From: JAEUJM01 sp964635055
GTDB taxonomy: Bacteria > Actinomycetota > Acidimicrobiia > Acidimicrobiales > DATDAH01
Direction: 5' to 3'
Assembly: GCA_964635055.1 (NCBI GenBank)
Contig: CAZWMT010000022.1
Coordinates: forward strand, 23,814-87,813
DNA: 64,000 nucleotides
The stretch's first letter is position 1; the number at the start of each line of letters is the position of its first letter. The notes under the pieces were generated by a model that worked only from the letters and a program-made list of their open reading frames with translations, was not told the DNA's origin and did no database searches. Below are positions 6,508 through 15,722 of this stretch, piece by piece. Both the position numbers and the translations under genes were made by a program.

Positions 6508-7893
6508 TCAGACCACCACCGCCGGCAGGGTGATCACCAGGCAGGCGCCGGGATGGTGATCAAGATCCACCCCGATGGTGCCCCCGTGGCGTTCGATGAC
6601 CTCACGGGCGATGGCGAGGCCCAGCCCCGTGCCTCCGTCGGCGCTCGAGCGGGCGGTATCGAGGCGGGTGAAGCGCTCGAACACCTCGTCGGCCCGCTCG
6701 GGTGGGATCCCGGGCCCGTCGTCGGCGATGCGCAGCACCGCCGACCCGTCGTCCACCGTGAGGGTGACCACCACCCGCTCGGTGGCGTGGCGGACGGCGT
6801 TCTCGACCACATTGCGCACGGCGCGGCCAAGGGCGCGTGCGTCCCCGAGGACCTGCGCCGCCGCCACCCCGGCGCTGTCGACGACCACCTCGGCGCGGCC
6901 GGCGCGGTGGGCCTCGTCGAGCACCAGATCGTCCAGGTCGACGACCACAGCCGCGGGGCCGCCGAGCCCGGGCGAGTCACCGTCGGTGCGGGCCAGCAGC
7001 AACAGGTCGTCGACCAGGTGCTGGAGCCCGTCGACCTCTTCGAGCACGCTGCGGTGGGTGGCTTCGAGGTCGGCACCGGAGGGGTGGGCAAGGTCGACCT
7101 CCAGCTCCGAGCGGATGCGGGTGAGCGGGCTACGCAACTCGTGTGACGCGTCGGCGACGAAGCGCTGCTGTCGATCAGAGGCCGACTCGACCCGCTCGAG
7201 CATGTCGTTCATGGTGCGGGCCAGGCGGGCGATCTCGTCATCGCCGGCGGGCACGGGCACACGCCGGTGCAGGTCCGAACCGCCGATCTCGCTCACACCG
7301 ACCCGGATGCCCTCGACGGGCCGCAGCGTCCGTCCGACCAGGACCCAGACCAGGGCGGCGAGCAGCGCCACCACGAGGGGAACGCCCAGCAACAGGGAGC
7401 GAACGAGCGACGCGGTGCTCTCGGCCACGTCGTCGAGCGGCGCGCCCACCGAGACGAGCAGCGGCGCGTTGGTCGACGGCACAGGGCGGGTGACGATCAG
7501 GAAACGGTCACCCTCGTCGAGCACCGACTCGACCGTGGTGGTCGACGAGAACGGCGGCGACGAGGCCGGCACGAGGCGGGGCCGCCCCTCGACGTTGGGG
7601 GTCGAGGCGATGACCTCTCCCGTTGCGCCCACCACCACCTGGGCCACGCTGTCGTCGTCGCCCGCGGGATCGAGCGGATCTGACAATTGGTCCCTCCCGG
7701 CGTCGACCACCAGCGCGCCGACCTCCTGCTCGAGCGTCTCCTCCAGGCTCGTCGTCAAGGCGCGGCGCTGGGCGATCACCAGTCCGACGCTGGCCACCAG
7801 CAGCACCACCGCCACCGCCACGGTGGCGACGAGGGTGATGCGGAAGCGCACCGAGCGGACCCCGGCCCACCGGTGCTCGCGACCAGCGGTCAC
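6508..7893 (-). CDS. Sensor histidine kinase (OmpR/EnvZ-type system)
   Basis: A 461-residue membrane kinase: N-terminal TM helix (about 12-35), periplasmic sensor segment, second TM helix, HAMP domain, HisKA with the phosphorylated His in FVADASHELRSPL, and an HATPase domain with N box (NVVENAVRHA), G1 box (DDGPGIP) and G2 box (GGTGLGLAI). GTG 7893 is chosen because it overlaps the stop of the upstream regulator gene (GTGA). The signal is unknown; the sensor region has no recognised fold. It forms an operon with the response regulator upstream. Confidence 0.9.
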   Translation of the reverse strand: MTAGREHRWAGVRSVRFRITLVATVAVAVVLLVASVGLVIAQRRALTTSLEETLEQEVGALVVDAGRDQLSDPLDPAGDDDSVAQVVVGATGEVIASTPNVEGRPRLVPASSPPFSSTTTVESVLDEGDRFLIVTRPVPSTNAPLLVSVGAPLDDVAESTASLVRSLLLGVPLVVALLAALVWVLVGRTLRPVEGIRVGVSEIGGSDLHRRVPVPAGDDEIARLARTMNDMLERVESASDRQQRFVADASHELRSPLTRIRSELEVDLAHPSGADLEATHRSVLEEVDGLQHLVDDLLLLARTDGDSPGLGGPAAVVVDLDDLVLDEAHRAGRAEVVVDSAGVAAAQVLGDARALGRAVRNVVENAVRHATERVVVTLTVDDGSAVLRIADDGPGIPPERADEVFERFTRLDTARSSADGGTGLGLAIAREVIERHGGTIGVDLDHHPGACLVITLPAVVV

Positions 7894-8567
7894 GGCCCAA
7901 CCATCCGGTAGCCGGCACCCCGCACCGTCTCGATCGACGACACCCCGAAGGCCTCGTCCACCTTGCGGCGCAGGCGACCCACGTACACCTCGACGATGTT
8001 GGGGTCGCCGTCGAAGTCGAAGTCCCACACTCCGGCGAGGATGTCGGACTTCGACTGGACCTGACCCCGACGCCGGACCAGGAACTCGAGCACGTCGAAC
8101 TCACGGGCGGTGAGGGCGATCGGGGTCTCGCCCCGTGACGCCCGGCGGGACGAGGGGTCGACGCGCAGGTCGCCGACGACGACCACCTCGGCGGCCCCGG
8201 CGCCAGGGACGGCCCGCCGCAGCAGCGCCCTGATCCGCGCCACGAGGACCTCGAAGGAGAAGGGTTTGCGCAGGTAGTCGTCGGCGCCGGTGTCGAGGGC
8301 CTCGGCCTCGTCCTGGTCGCCGTCCTTGGCCGTGAGCATCAAGATCGGCGTCCAGTCGCCGGCCTCCCGCAGCGCGGCGCACAGGCGGTAGCCGTTGGTG
8401 CCCGGCAGCATCACGTCCAACACGATGAGGTCGTAGGTCCCCTCGGTGGCCCGCCAGAGCCCCTCGTCCCCGTCGGCGGCGACCTCGACGGTGAAGCCCT
8501 CGGCCCGGAGGCCGCGGGCGACGGCGGAGGCCACCTTCGCGTCGTCCTCCACCATCAGCAGCTTCAC
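7890..8567 (-). CDS. OmpR-family response regulator
   Basis: A 225-residue regulator. The receiver domain has the acidic pair (VEDD), the phosphoacceptor Asp in LIVLDVMLPG and a Lys in LRKPFS. The C-terminal winged helix ends VEVYVGRLRRKVDE...VRGAGYRM, typical of OmpR/PhoB. GTG 8567 begins VKLLMVEDD and has a GAGGGG ribosome site; the longer open frame to 8603 adds residues outside the fold. It is partnered with the kinase that overlaps its stop. The divergent lipoprotein gene at 8726 is a possible target (inference). Confidence 0.9.
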   Translation of the reverse strand: MKLLMVEDDAKVASAVARGLRAEGFTVEVAADGDEGLWRATEGTYDLIVLDVMLPGTNGYRLCAALREAGDWTPILMLTAKDGDQDEAEALDTGADDYLRKPFSFEVLVARIRALLRRAVPGAGAAEVVVVGDLRVDPSSRRASRGETPIALTAREFDVLEFLVRRRGQVQSKSDILAGVWDFDFDGDPNIVEVYVGRLRRKVDEAFGVSSIETVRGAGYRMVGP

Positions 8568-8725
8568 GGTCGGAGCCCCTCGGTCGCCGGGCCCGCCCAT
8601 CATGGCGCCGCCACCTGACGCTGCGCTGAACGCCCGCTCGGCCGGTCAGGCCCGGTTCAGCCGGTCCCCGCCATCGTGGGAGGGTGGCGTCATCGGGGCG
8701 TCGCTTCGACGAAGGAAGGTCCACC

Positions 8726-9541
8726 ATGTCCACACCGGTCCGAACGGCCGCCGTCCTGGTCGTCACCGCCGGCTTGTTCCTGCCGGCCGCCTGCAGCAGC
8801 GGGAGCAACGACGACGGAACCGCCGCCAGCACCACCGCCGGCCAGGAGCGCTCGTCCGAGACCACCTCCACCACCGCCGTACCGGTGATCGATCCCGGCG
8901 ACGGTGGCGATTACGCCCCCGAGGTCGATCCCGCGAGCTTCGTGGACGTCATCGACAACCCGTACCTGCCGTTCGCGGTCGGCTCCCGGTGGGTCTACGA
9001 GGGCGAGAGTGCCGAGGGTCGCGAGCGGGTGGTCGTCGAGGTCACCGACCAGACGAAGGAGATCATGGGCATCACCGCGGTCGTCGTCCGCGACACCGTG
9101 CACGCCGACGGCGTCATCGTGGAGGACACCTTCGACTGGTTCGCCCAGGATCGAGACGGGAACGTCTGGTACCTCGGCGAGGACTCCACGAGCTACGAGA
9201 ACGGCCAGCCGGCGGGCACCGAAGGCTCGTGGGAGGCGGGCGTGGACGGCGCCCTGCCGGGTATCGCCATGCCGGCCGACCCCGCGGTGGGTGACGCGTA
9301 CCGGCAGGAGTTCTACGAGGGCGAGGCCGAGGACATGGCCGACGTCCGGCGCACCGGCGAGGCGCTGGAGACGCCGGCCGGCCAGTACGACGACGTGCTC
9401 GTGACCGGGGAGTGGACGCCACTCGAGCCCGAGATCGTCGAGGAGAAGTACTACGCCCCAGGCGTCGGCAACATCGCCGCCATCTCGGTCGCCGGCGAGC
9501 CCGACCGCCTCGAGCTGGTCTCGTTCACCGCCGGCGCCTGA
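8726..9541 (+). CDS. Secreted lipoprotein of unknown function
   Basis: A 271-residue protein with a lipoprotein signal peptide (hydrophobic segment ending in lipobox LPAAC, about residue 24) and a Ser/Thr-rich linker. The globular domain contains DNPYLPFAVGSRWVYEG, seen in uncharacterised actinobacterial lipoproteins. The rest is beta-rich and acidic, with paired aromatic residues. GAAGGAAGG precedes ATG 8726. It is divergent from the two-component pair, which may control it. No enzymatic motif is visible. Confidence 0.7.
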   Translation: MSTPVRTAAVLVVTAGLFLPAACSSGSNDDGTAASTTAGQERSSETTSTTAVPVIDPGDGGDYAPEVDPASFVDVIDNPYLPFAVGSRWVYEGESAEGRERVVVEVTDQTKEIMGITAVVVRDTVHADGVIVEDTFDWFAQDRDGNVWYLGEDSTSYENGQPAGTEGSWEAGVDGALPGIAMPADPAVGDAYRQEFYEGEAEDMADVRRTGEALETPAGQYDDVLVTGEWTPLEPEIVEEKYYAPGVGNIAAISVAGEPDRLELVSFTAGA

Positions 9542-9738
9542 GCACGCCCCGCCGCCTGGACCCTCGCCGTGCGGTCGTCGATCCTCCGTTGTGCCAGCGG
9601 GTGTGTGTCGTGTGGACAACGCAGGGCTGCTGGCAGAACGCGAGGAGGGGCCGGCTGCCGGTCCCACCGATCCGCGGGACCGCCTCGGGTAGGGGCCGCG
9701 GCGGCAAAGGCACGCTGGTTCCGTACGCTTGTGGCGAG

Positions 9739-10377
9739 ATGCCCATCGATCGCGCCGGCTGGCCCTTCTTCGCCGCAGCGCTGGTGATGGCCACACTGCT
9801 CGGTCTGCTCGCGGGCCCGGTCTGGTCCGTCCCCGGCGTGGTGCTGGCCGCGCTGTTCCTGGCGTTCTTCCGTGATCCCGCGCGTGACACCCCCACCGGC
9901 CCCGACCTGGTGATCTCGCCGGCGGATGCCCGGATCACCGTGGCGGGCGACCCGCCCGGGCCGGGTGGCCCTCCCGGCCAGTGGCGCCACGTCAGCATGT
10001 TCCTGTCGTTGCTCGACGTGCACGTGAACCGCACGCCCGTGGCGGGGACCGTGGGCGAGGTCTCGCACCACCCCGGCCGGTTCCTGCCGGCCTACCGACC
10101 CGATGCCGGCGAGCTCAACGAGTGGACCGAGGTGTGGTTCGACTGCGGGGGACGGCCGGTCGTCTGCCGCCAGATCGTGGGCATCCTGGCCCGCCGAATC
10201 GTGTGCCGGATCGCCCCGGGGGACGCGGTCGAGCGGGGCCAGCGCTTCGGCGTGATGAAGTTCGGCTCGCGCATCGACCTCTTCCTTCCCCCCGACGCGA
10301 CGATCCTGGTCGAGCCGGGCGACAAGGTGTGGGGCGGCCGCACCGCCGTGGCCCGCCTGGCCGGGCCCGCCACATGA
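9739..10377 (+). CDS. psd: Phosphatidylserine decarboxylase (short, archaetidylserine-decarboxylase type)
   Basis: A 212-residue proenzyme that decarboxylates phosphatidylserine to phosphatidylethanolamine at the membrane. An N-terminal hydrophobic hairpin (about 8-44) is followed by LFLAFFRDP, the HVSMFLSLLDVHVNR signature and MKFGSRIDLFLP. Gly176-Ser177 is the self-cleavage site that creates the pyruvoyl group. The short length is normal for this class. The stop overlaps the ATG of pssA (ATGA), so substrate-making and substrate-using enzymes are coupled. A truncated inverted relative lies at 4838-4890. Confidence 0.93.
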   Translation: MPIDRAGWPFFAAALVMATLLGLLAGPVWSVPGVVLAALFLAFFRDPARDTPTGPDLVISPADARITVAGDPPGPGGPPGQWRHVSMFLSLLDVHVNRTPVAGTVGEVSHHPGRFLPAYRPDAGELNEWTEVWFDCGGRPVVCRQIVGILARRIVCRIAPGDAVERGQRFGVMKFGSRIDLFLPPDATILVEPGDKVWGGRTAVARLAGPAT

Positions 10378-11099
10378 CCGGGACGAGCGACGTGACCGAC
10401 GACGACCAGCACCCCACCGTCTGGCGGCGGGCGTTGCCGTGGGTCCCGAGCCTGCTGACCATCGCCAACCTCCTGTGCGGTTGGGCGGCGATCGTGCACG
10501 CCGTGCACGGCGACTTCGGCGGCGCCGTGCCCTTCATCGCCCTCGCCATCGTGTTCGACATGGCCGACGGTCGCATCGCCCGGATGACCGGCACCGCGAG
10601 TGCCTTCGGCGCCCAGCTCGACTCGCTGGCCGACCTGGTGTCGTTCGGCATGGCTCCCGCCCTCCTGGCCTACCAGTGGGGCCTGCAACCCTTGGGCGGG
10701 ATCGGCTGGTTGGTGGGCTTCTCGTTCCTGGCCGCGGCCGCAGTGCGCCTGGCCCGCTTCAACACCCATCCGTGCACCGATGCCCGCTACTTCACCGGGC
10801 TGCCCAGCCCCGCCGCCGCCGCCCTCGTGGCGGCGACGGTCCTCATGGCACCCCACGGGCTGCACACCACTCGGGGCGCCCTGCTCGGGATCGCCGTGGT
10901 GGAGGTCCCCGCGGTGTTGATGGTGAGCACACTGCGCTTCCGCAGCTTCAAGACCGTCGATGTCCACGCCTGGCGCACCTACCAGTTGCTGGGCGTGGCC
11001 GCGATCGCCGCGGCCTTCGCCGTCAGCCAACCCCACGCCGCCTTCGTGGTGGTGGCCTACGCCTACCTGTCGTCGGCCTTCATCGAGCTCGTCGTCTAG
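10374..11099 (+). CDS. pssA: CDP-diacylglycerol--serine O-phosphatidyltransferase
   Basis: A 241-residue membrane enzyme that makes phosphatidylserine from CDP-diacylglycerol and serine. The CDP-alcohol phosphotransferase motif DG..AR........G...D...D is present in DMADGRIARMTGTASAFG followed by AQLDSLAD. Several hydrophobic helices follow. It is coupled to psd by a 4-bp overlap, and together the two form the phosphatidylethanolamine branch. A diverged fragment of the same gene lies at 4891-4965. Confidence 0.93.
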   Translation: MTGTSDVTDDDQHPTVWRRALPWVPSLLTIANLLCGWAAIVHAVHGDFGGAVPFIALAIVFDMADGRIARMTGTASAFGAQLDSLADLVSFGMAPALLAYQWGLQPLGGIGWLVGFSFLAAAAVRLARFNTHPCTDARYFTGLPSPAAAALVAATVLMAPHGLHTTRGALLGIAVVEVPAVLMVSTLRFRSFKTVDVHAWRTYQLLGVAAIAAAFAVSQPHAAFVVVAYAYLSSAFIELVV

Positions 11100-11114
11100 G
11101 TCTCGGTGGTGCCG

Positions 11115-11135
11115 CCGGCCGCTCGGAGCGGCCGG
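11115..11135. terminator. Hairpin terminator between convergent genes
   Basis: CCGGCCGCT and AGCGGCCGG form a perfect 9-bp stem with a 3-nt loop between the ends of pssA (plus) and the gene at 11138 (minus). There is no clear T run on either side, so intrinsic termination is inferred from position. Confidence 0.5.
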
Positions 11136-11137
11136 TC

Positions 11138-11632
11138 CTAGCGACGCTGGTGGAAGGTGGCCCGCCACAGCCCCGTCAGCGGCACGGGGGTGAGGGTGGC
11201 CAGTGCGGCGAAGATCCAGTCGAGGGTGGCGTCGGCATCGACGTCAGCGCCCGGGCGGGCCTCGAGCACCACGCCCCGTTTGGAGTGGTCCTGCACCACT
11301 CGCCAGCCCTCCGGCACGGGATGGCCCGCCTCGACGAGCCGGGCCACCGCACGCGCCCCCGAGGGATGACGCAGGCCGACCGAGAGGGGCGTGACCCGTT
11401 CACCCTTGCGCTCGCCCGGCACCCAACTGGCGTCGGGGACGATCGGGCCCCGGCCCGAGAACACGTCGAGCCACGACGCCCGCACGGGCGGCAGGGCGTC
11501 CTCGTCGAACAGGGGCTCGAAGGTGACCCACCCGTCGAGGTCGGTGGCAACCGCCTCCATGGCCTCGACCACCTCGTGCCGCGCCTCGCTGCCGGCACCG
11601 AAGTCGACGAACCCAGGCTCGGTGCGAGCCAC
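11138..11632 (-). CDS. Conserved hypothetical protein downstream of UPF0182
   Basis: A 164-residue cytoplasmic protein starting at GTG 11632, only 4 bp after the UPF0182 stop on the same strand, so probably translated from the same mRNA. The sequence is globular, with a C-terminal DATLDWIFAALATLTP helix, and no family motif that I recognise. It contains no membrane segment or metal motif. Confidence 0.65.
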   Translation of the reverse strand: MARTEPGFVDFGAGSEARHEVVEAMEAVATDLDGWVTFEPLFDEDALPPVRASWLDVFSGRGPIVPDASWVPGERKGERVTPLSVGLRHPSGARAVARLVEAGHPVPEGWRVVQDHSKRGVVLEARPGADVDADATLDWIFAALATLTPVPLTGLWRATFHQRR

Positions 11633-11636
11633 CCGA

Positions 11637-14588
11637 TCAGGCGCTGCCGTCGGGCGGCGTGGTGGTGGACGTGGTGGAGGTGCCGCCGGACAGTTCGAGT
11701 GCCCGCTGCACCAGGTCGCGGGCCTCGTCGATCTTGTCCTGGTAGGCGCCCAGGTCGTTGTCCGCCAGCGCGGCGTCGGCCTCGGCGAACAGGGCCTCGG
11801 CCCGGTTCAACAGGGTGTCGATCTGCTCCTGGGTCGTGCCCTCGGCCTCACCCTCGTCGCCCTCGCCGCCGTTGCCGTTGCCACCCGACCCACCGCCGGG
11901 CTCCTCGAGCGTGTCGGGGGCGTCCCCGAAGATGGCGTCGAGCGCGCCCTGCAGCGTGGAGCGCATCTCCACCTGGTCGCCGAACGCCACGATCACGTTC
12001 TTCAGCTGCGGCACCGGGGTGTCCCCCTGGGCCTCCACGTAGAGCGGCCGCACGTACAGCAGCGAGTTCTCGATCGGGATCAGCAGCAGGCTGCCGAGCT
12101 TCACCGTCGAGCCCTGCTGGTTCAACAGGCTGATGCGGGCCGAGATGGCCTCGGTCTGCAACATGTTGGCGTTCACGATGGCCGGGCCGTCGACGTTGAG
12201 GTTGGGCATCTCGTAGACGCGGAGCTGCCCGTAGTCGTCCCGATCGCTCAGCCCGACCATGAACGAGGTGAGCTGCTTGCGCTGGTCGTTGTCGGACACC
12301 GGGACGAACGACCGCAGGATGAGGAAGTCCTCGTTGTCACGGTCGGGCAGCTTCATCTGCAGGTAGTACGGGTCGATGCGCCGCTCGCGGGTGCCGGTCT
12401 GCTGGCCCTGCTCGTCGGTGGTGAGGGTGGCCTGGGCGCCGGTGACGTCGGTGCCGGGATCCTGGGCCACCGCCCAGCCGCCGGTCTGCTCGTAGAAGTC
12501 CTTCGCGTCGTCGATGTGGTAGCGGCCCCACATGTTGGTCTGCACCCGGAACATGTCCTCGGGGTAGCGCAGGTGGTCGCGCAGCGTGTCGGGCATGTCC
12601 TCGAAGTCGGAGAAGAGCTCGGGGAACGCGTCGCGGTAGGCCTGCAGGATCGGGTCGTCGCCCGGCATCTCGTAGAAGTCCACGGTGCCGTCGTAGGCGT
12701 CGACCACCGCCTTCACCGAGTTCCGCACGTAGTTGAACCCGCCGTTGAGGCCCGATCGCGGGTCGAGCTGCTCGTTGTCGGCCGTCTGCGCGTAGGGGTA
12801 CTGGTCGGTCGTGGTGTAGGCGTCGATCACGTACGACAGCCGGCCGTCGAGGATCACCGGGTACGGGTCGGAGTCGTAGCGCAGGAAGGGCGCCAGTGTC
12901 TGCACCCGCTGGCGCACGTCGCGCAGGTAGATGATCCGGGAGTTGTCGTCGACGAAGTCCGAGATGAGCGGGTCGATGTCGCCGAATCGCAGTGCGAACG
13001 CGGCCTGGCGGACGAACGAGTCGAGCCGCACCCCACCCTCGCCGTCGTACTCGAACGACACGGTCTGGCCGTCGTCGGCGACGTAGTCGACCTCCTGACG
13101 GTTGGTGCCGACGATCGCGTAGCCGGTCTGGTCCTCGCCGATGTAGAGCTGGGGCTGGTCGATCGGGATGTTCTCGGGGCCCTCGACGGGGACGTTGCCG
13201 ATCAGGAAGTCGGGCTGGCCGGACGAGTTCACCGCGTTGGCGGGCGCCATGGCCGCGCCGTACCCGTGGGTGAAGGCCAGCGTCTTGCCCTCCCACGACT
13301 GTTGGGGCACGCCCGCCTCGTTCAGCTCGCGGGCGCCGATGACCACCTGCGTCGTCTCGCCGTCGATCTCGTAGCGGTCGACGTCGAGGTCGTTGAACCG
13401 GTAGAAGCCGCGGTCGGCCTGCAGCCGCTGGTACGTGTCGCTGACGATCGCCGGGTCGAGCAGTCGGATGTTGCGCACCGTGGCCGCGTTGTCCTGCAGG
13501 CCGGCCGCATCCAGATCCTCGTTGTAGTCGAACTGCTCGGTCCGGACCGCGCTCACGCCCATGGCGGCGCGGGTGGCCTCGATGTTGTCGCGGATGAAGG
13601 GCCGCTCCTTGGTCGACTCGGCGGGCTGCACCTGGAAGCGCTGGATGAACGCGGGGTAGATGCCACCCGCCACGATGGCCACGAACGCCCACAGGCCGAC
13701 CGCCAGCACGGGGAGCACCCAGCCCCGCCGCCAGATGTTCGCGATGAAGAGCCCGAACGAGAGCAGGGCGATGAGCAACAGCAGGTAGATCGCCGGCAGC
13801 TGCGCGTTGACGTCGGTGTAGGTGGCGCCCTCGACCACCCCTCGGGTGGAGGTGGTGAGCTCGTAGCGCTGCAGCCAGTAGTCGGCGGCCTTGATGAGCG
13901 CCAGGATGCCGAGCAGCACCGACAGGTGGGCCTTGACCTGGGGCGTCACCCGCTGCAGCGGCGCCTGCACCCGGATCCCGCCGTTGAGGTAGTGGGCCAC
14001 GGCGGTGACGATGAAGATGATGATGAACGCAGCGAAGAGCCAGTTGACGAGGAAGCTCAGGAAGGGCAGCTGGAACACGTAGAAGCCGATGTCGGTGTCG
14101 AACAGCGGATCGGTGATCCCGAAGTCGACACGGTGGGTGAACAGGATCCACGAGTTCCACTGGCTCGACACCCCCGAGCCGGCGATGATCGCGAACAGCA
14201 GCGCCACCCCGACGCGCACCGCTCCCGCCCGGCGCCCGACCGCCTGGTGGTAGCGCTCGAGCAGCTCCTCCTCGGGTCCCGCCGGGCGGAACTTGGGTGC
14301 CAGGCGGTCGGCGATGATCAGGTTCACCAGCAACAGCACGAAGAACAGGCCGGTGAAGATGAGGCCGAGGACGATCCGGGCCCCCAACACTCCCCGCCAG
14401 ACACCCTCGAGGCCGAGCGACTCGAAGAAAAGGTAATCGGTGTAGAAGCCGGCGATCCCTCGCAGCGAGGTGACCAGCAGGAACAGTGCGACCGCGACGA
14501 GGACGAGGATGATCCGGCCACGACCCGAGGTGCGGCGGCGGCGCTCGCCGCGGCCGGGGCCGCGCGGCATGTCGGAGGGGGCGCGCAT
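11637..14588 (-). CDS. UPF0182 family large membrane protein
   Basis: A 983-residue protein of the UPF0182 family, function unknown. After a basic N-terminus there are about seven hydrophobic helices in the first 330 residues (for example IILVLVAVALFLLVTSL), then a long extracytoplasmic domain with family-typical segments such as RDNIEATRAAMGV, TYQRLQADRGFYRFNDLDVDRY and NMWGRYH. A low-complexity Gly/Glu tail and a short coiled coil (about 915-965) end it. ATG 14588 is preferred because a TAGGCT -10-like hexamer lies eight bases upstream and no ribosome site exists; the ATG six codons later is the alternative. Confidence 0.9.
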   Translation of the reverse strand: MRAPSDMPRGPGRGERRRRTSGRGRIILVLVAVALFLLVTSLRGIAGFYTDYLFFESLGLEGVWRGVLGARIVLGLIFTGLFFVLLLVNLIIADRLAPKFRPAGPEEELLERYHQAVGRRAGAVRVGVALLFAIIAGSGVSSQWNSWILFTHRVDFGITDPLFDTDIGFYVFQLPFLSFLVNWLFAAFIIIFIVTAVAHYLNGGIRVQAPLQRVTPQVKAHLSVLLGILALIKAADYWLQRYELTTSTRGVVEGATYTDVNAQLPAIYLLLLIALLSFGLFIANIWRRGWVLPVLAVGLWAFVAIVAGGIYPAFIQRFQVQPAESTKERPFIRDNIEATRAAMGVSAVRTEQFDYNEDLDAAGLQDNAATVRNIRLLDPAIVSDTYQRLQADRGFYRFNDLDVDRYEIDGETTQVVIGARELNEAGVPQQSWEGKTLAFTHGYGAAMAPANAVNSSGQPDFLIGNVPVEGPENIPIDQPQLYIGEDQTGYAIVGTNRQEVDYVADDGQTVSFEYDGEGGVRLDSFVRQAAFALRFGDIDPLISDFVDDNSRIIYLRDVRQRVQTLAPFLRYDSDPYPVILDGRLSYVIDAYTTTDQYPYAQTADNEQLDPRSGLNGGFNYVRNSVKAVVDAYDGTVDFYEMPGDDPILQAYRDAFPELFSDFEDMPDTLRDHLRYPEDMFRVQTNMWGRYHIDDAKDFYEQTGGWAVAQDPGTDVTGAQATLTTDEQGQQTGTRERRIDPYYLQMKLPDRDNEDFLILRSFVPVSDNDQRKQLTSFMVGLSDRDDYGQLRVYEMPNLNVDGPAIVNANMLQTEAISARISLLNQQGSTVKLGSLLLIPIENSLLYVRPLYVEAQGDTPVPQLKNVIVAFGDQVEMRSTLQGALDAIFGDAPDTLEEPGGGSGGNGNGGEGDEGEAEGTTQEQIDTLLNRAEALFAEADAALADNDLGAYQDKIDEARDLVQRALELSGGTSTTSTTTPPDGSA

Positions 14589-14599
14589 TCGGCCGCAGC

Positions 14600-15664
14600 C
14601 TATCTGGCGACCTGCACCCCTCCGGGGTCGCCCCCGCCCCCATCTTCCGGGCCCGCCGCCACCAGCGACGTCACCACCTCGATGGCGGTCTCGATCTGTG
14701 CCGCGGTGACGTCGAGGTGGGTCACGGCCCGCACCCGCCCGCCCGCCGGTCCCATGCGCACGCCGCCACCCTCGATCGCCGCCCCGAAGGTCTCGATCGT
14801 CCAGCCGTGGGGCGGGTCGAAGTACACCATGTTGGTGTCGGGCACGTCGACGGCGATCCCGGCCGCAGCCAGGCCCTCCGCCAGCCGTCGGGCGTTGGCG
14901 TGGTCGTCGGCGAGGCGATCCACGTGGTGGTCGAGCGCGTGGAGGCAGCCGGCGGCGGCGATCCCCGCTTGGCGCATCGCCCCTCCGAAGAGGTGCTTGA
15001 ACCGCCGGCACCGGGCGATGAACGGGGCCGGGCCGGCGATGACCGCGCCGATGGGTGCCCCGAGGCCCTTGGTGAAGTCGATCCAGATCGAGTCGACCAT
15101 GGCGCCCCACGTGTGGGCGGCCACGCCGCTCGCCACCACCGCGTTGAGCAGCCGGGCGCCGTCGACGTGCACCTTCACGCCGCGTTCGTGCGCCAGCTCC
15201 ACCACCGAGCGGTAGCGGTCGAGGGGCCAGACGGCGCCGCCCGCCAGGTTGTGCGTCTGCTCGAGGGCCACCAGCGTGGTGGCGGGGATGTGGACCGTGC
15301 CCGGGGTGAGCACGGCGGCGAGCTGCTCCGCGGTGAAGGTGCCGCGCTCGCCGGGCACCTGCTCGAGCACCACCCCGGACATGAGCGCGGGTCCGCCGGA
15401 CTCGTAGCGCAGGAGGTGGGCGTCGCGCTCGATGACCACGGACTCGCCGGGCGCCGTGAGCGACGCCACCGCCAGGCGATTGCAGAAGGTGCCCGTCACC
15501 GCGAACAGCGCGTCGTCCTGGCCCAACAGCTCGGCGACACGGCGTTGCAGCTCGTTGACGGTCGGGTCCTCACCCCGCTGCTCGTCGCCCACCTCGGCCG
15601 ACGCGATGGCCTCCCGCATCGCCGGAGTGGGCCGGGTGGCGGTGTCGGACGACAGGTCGATCAT
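14600..15664 (-). CDS. Low-specificity L-threonine aldolase
   Basis: A 354-residue PLP-dependent fold-type I enzyme that cleaves L-threonine (or allo-threonine) to glycine and acetaldehyde. It starts MIDLSSDTATRPTPAMREA, the family signature. D168 in KVHVDGARL holds the PLP ring, and K199 in IDFTKGLGAPIG forms the Schiff base. Length matches the family. The start codon ATG 15664 fits the conserved N-terminus. It ends 11 bp before the UPF0182 start, and the -10 element of that gene overlaps its stop. Confidence 0.93.
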   Translation of the reverse strand: MIDLSSDTATRPTPAMREAIASAEVGDEQRGEDPTVNELQRRVAELLGQDDALFAVTGTFCNRLAVASLTAPGESVVIERDAHLLRYESGGPALMSGVVLEQVPGERGTFTAEQLAAVLTPGTVHIPATTLVALEQTHNLAGGAVWPLDRYRSVVELAHERGVKVHVDGARLLNAVVASGVAAHTWGAMVDSIWIDFTKGLGAPIGAVIAGPAPFIARCRRFKHLFGGAMRQAGIAAAGCLHALDHHVDRLADDHANARRLAEGLAAAGIAVDVPDTNMVYFDPPHGWTIETFGAAIEGGGVRMGPAGGRVRAVTHLDVTAAQIETAIEVVTSLVAAGPEDGGGGDPGGVQVAR

Positions 15665-15722
15665 GGGTGCACCACCCGTTCGACCTGCGCCGGTGGCCCG
15701 CCCGTTCCGGTCGGTCGCGGCA

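Noticed and set aside
11391..15215. A 1274-codon plus-strand open frame opposite UPF0182 and threonine aldolase
   Set aside because: It is the antisense of two clear genes; composition is Val/Gln/His-rich with no family signature.
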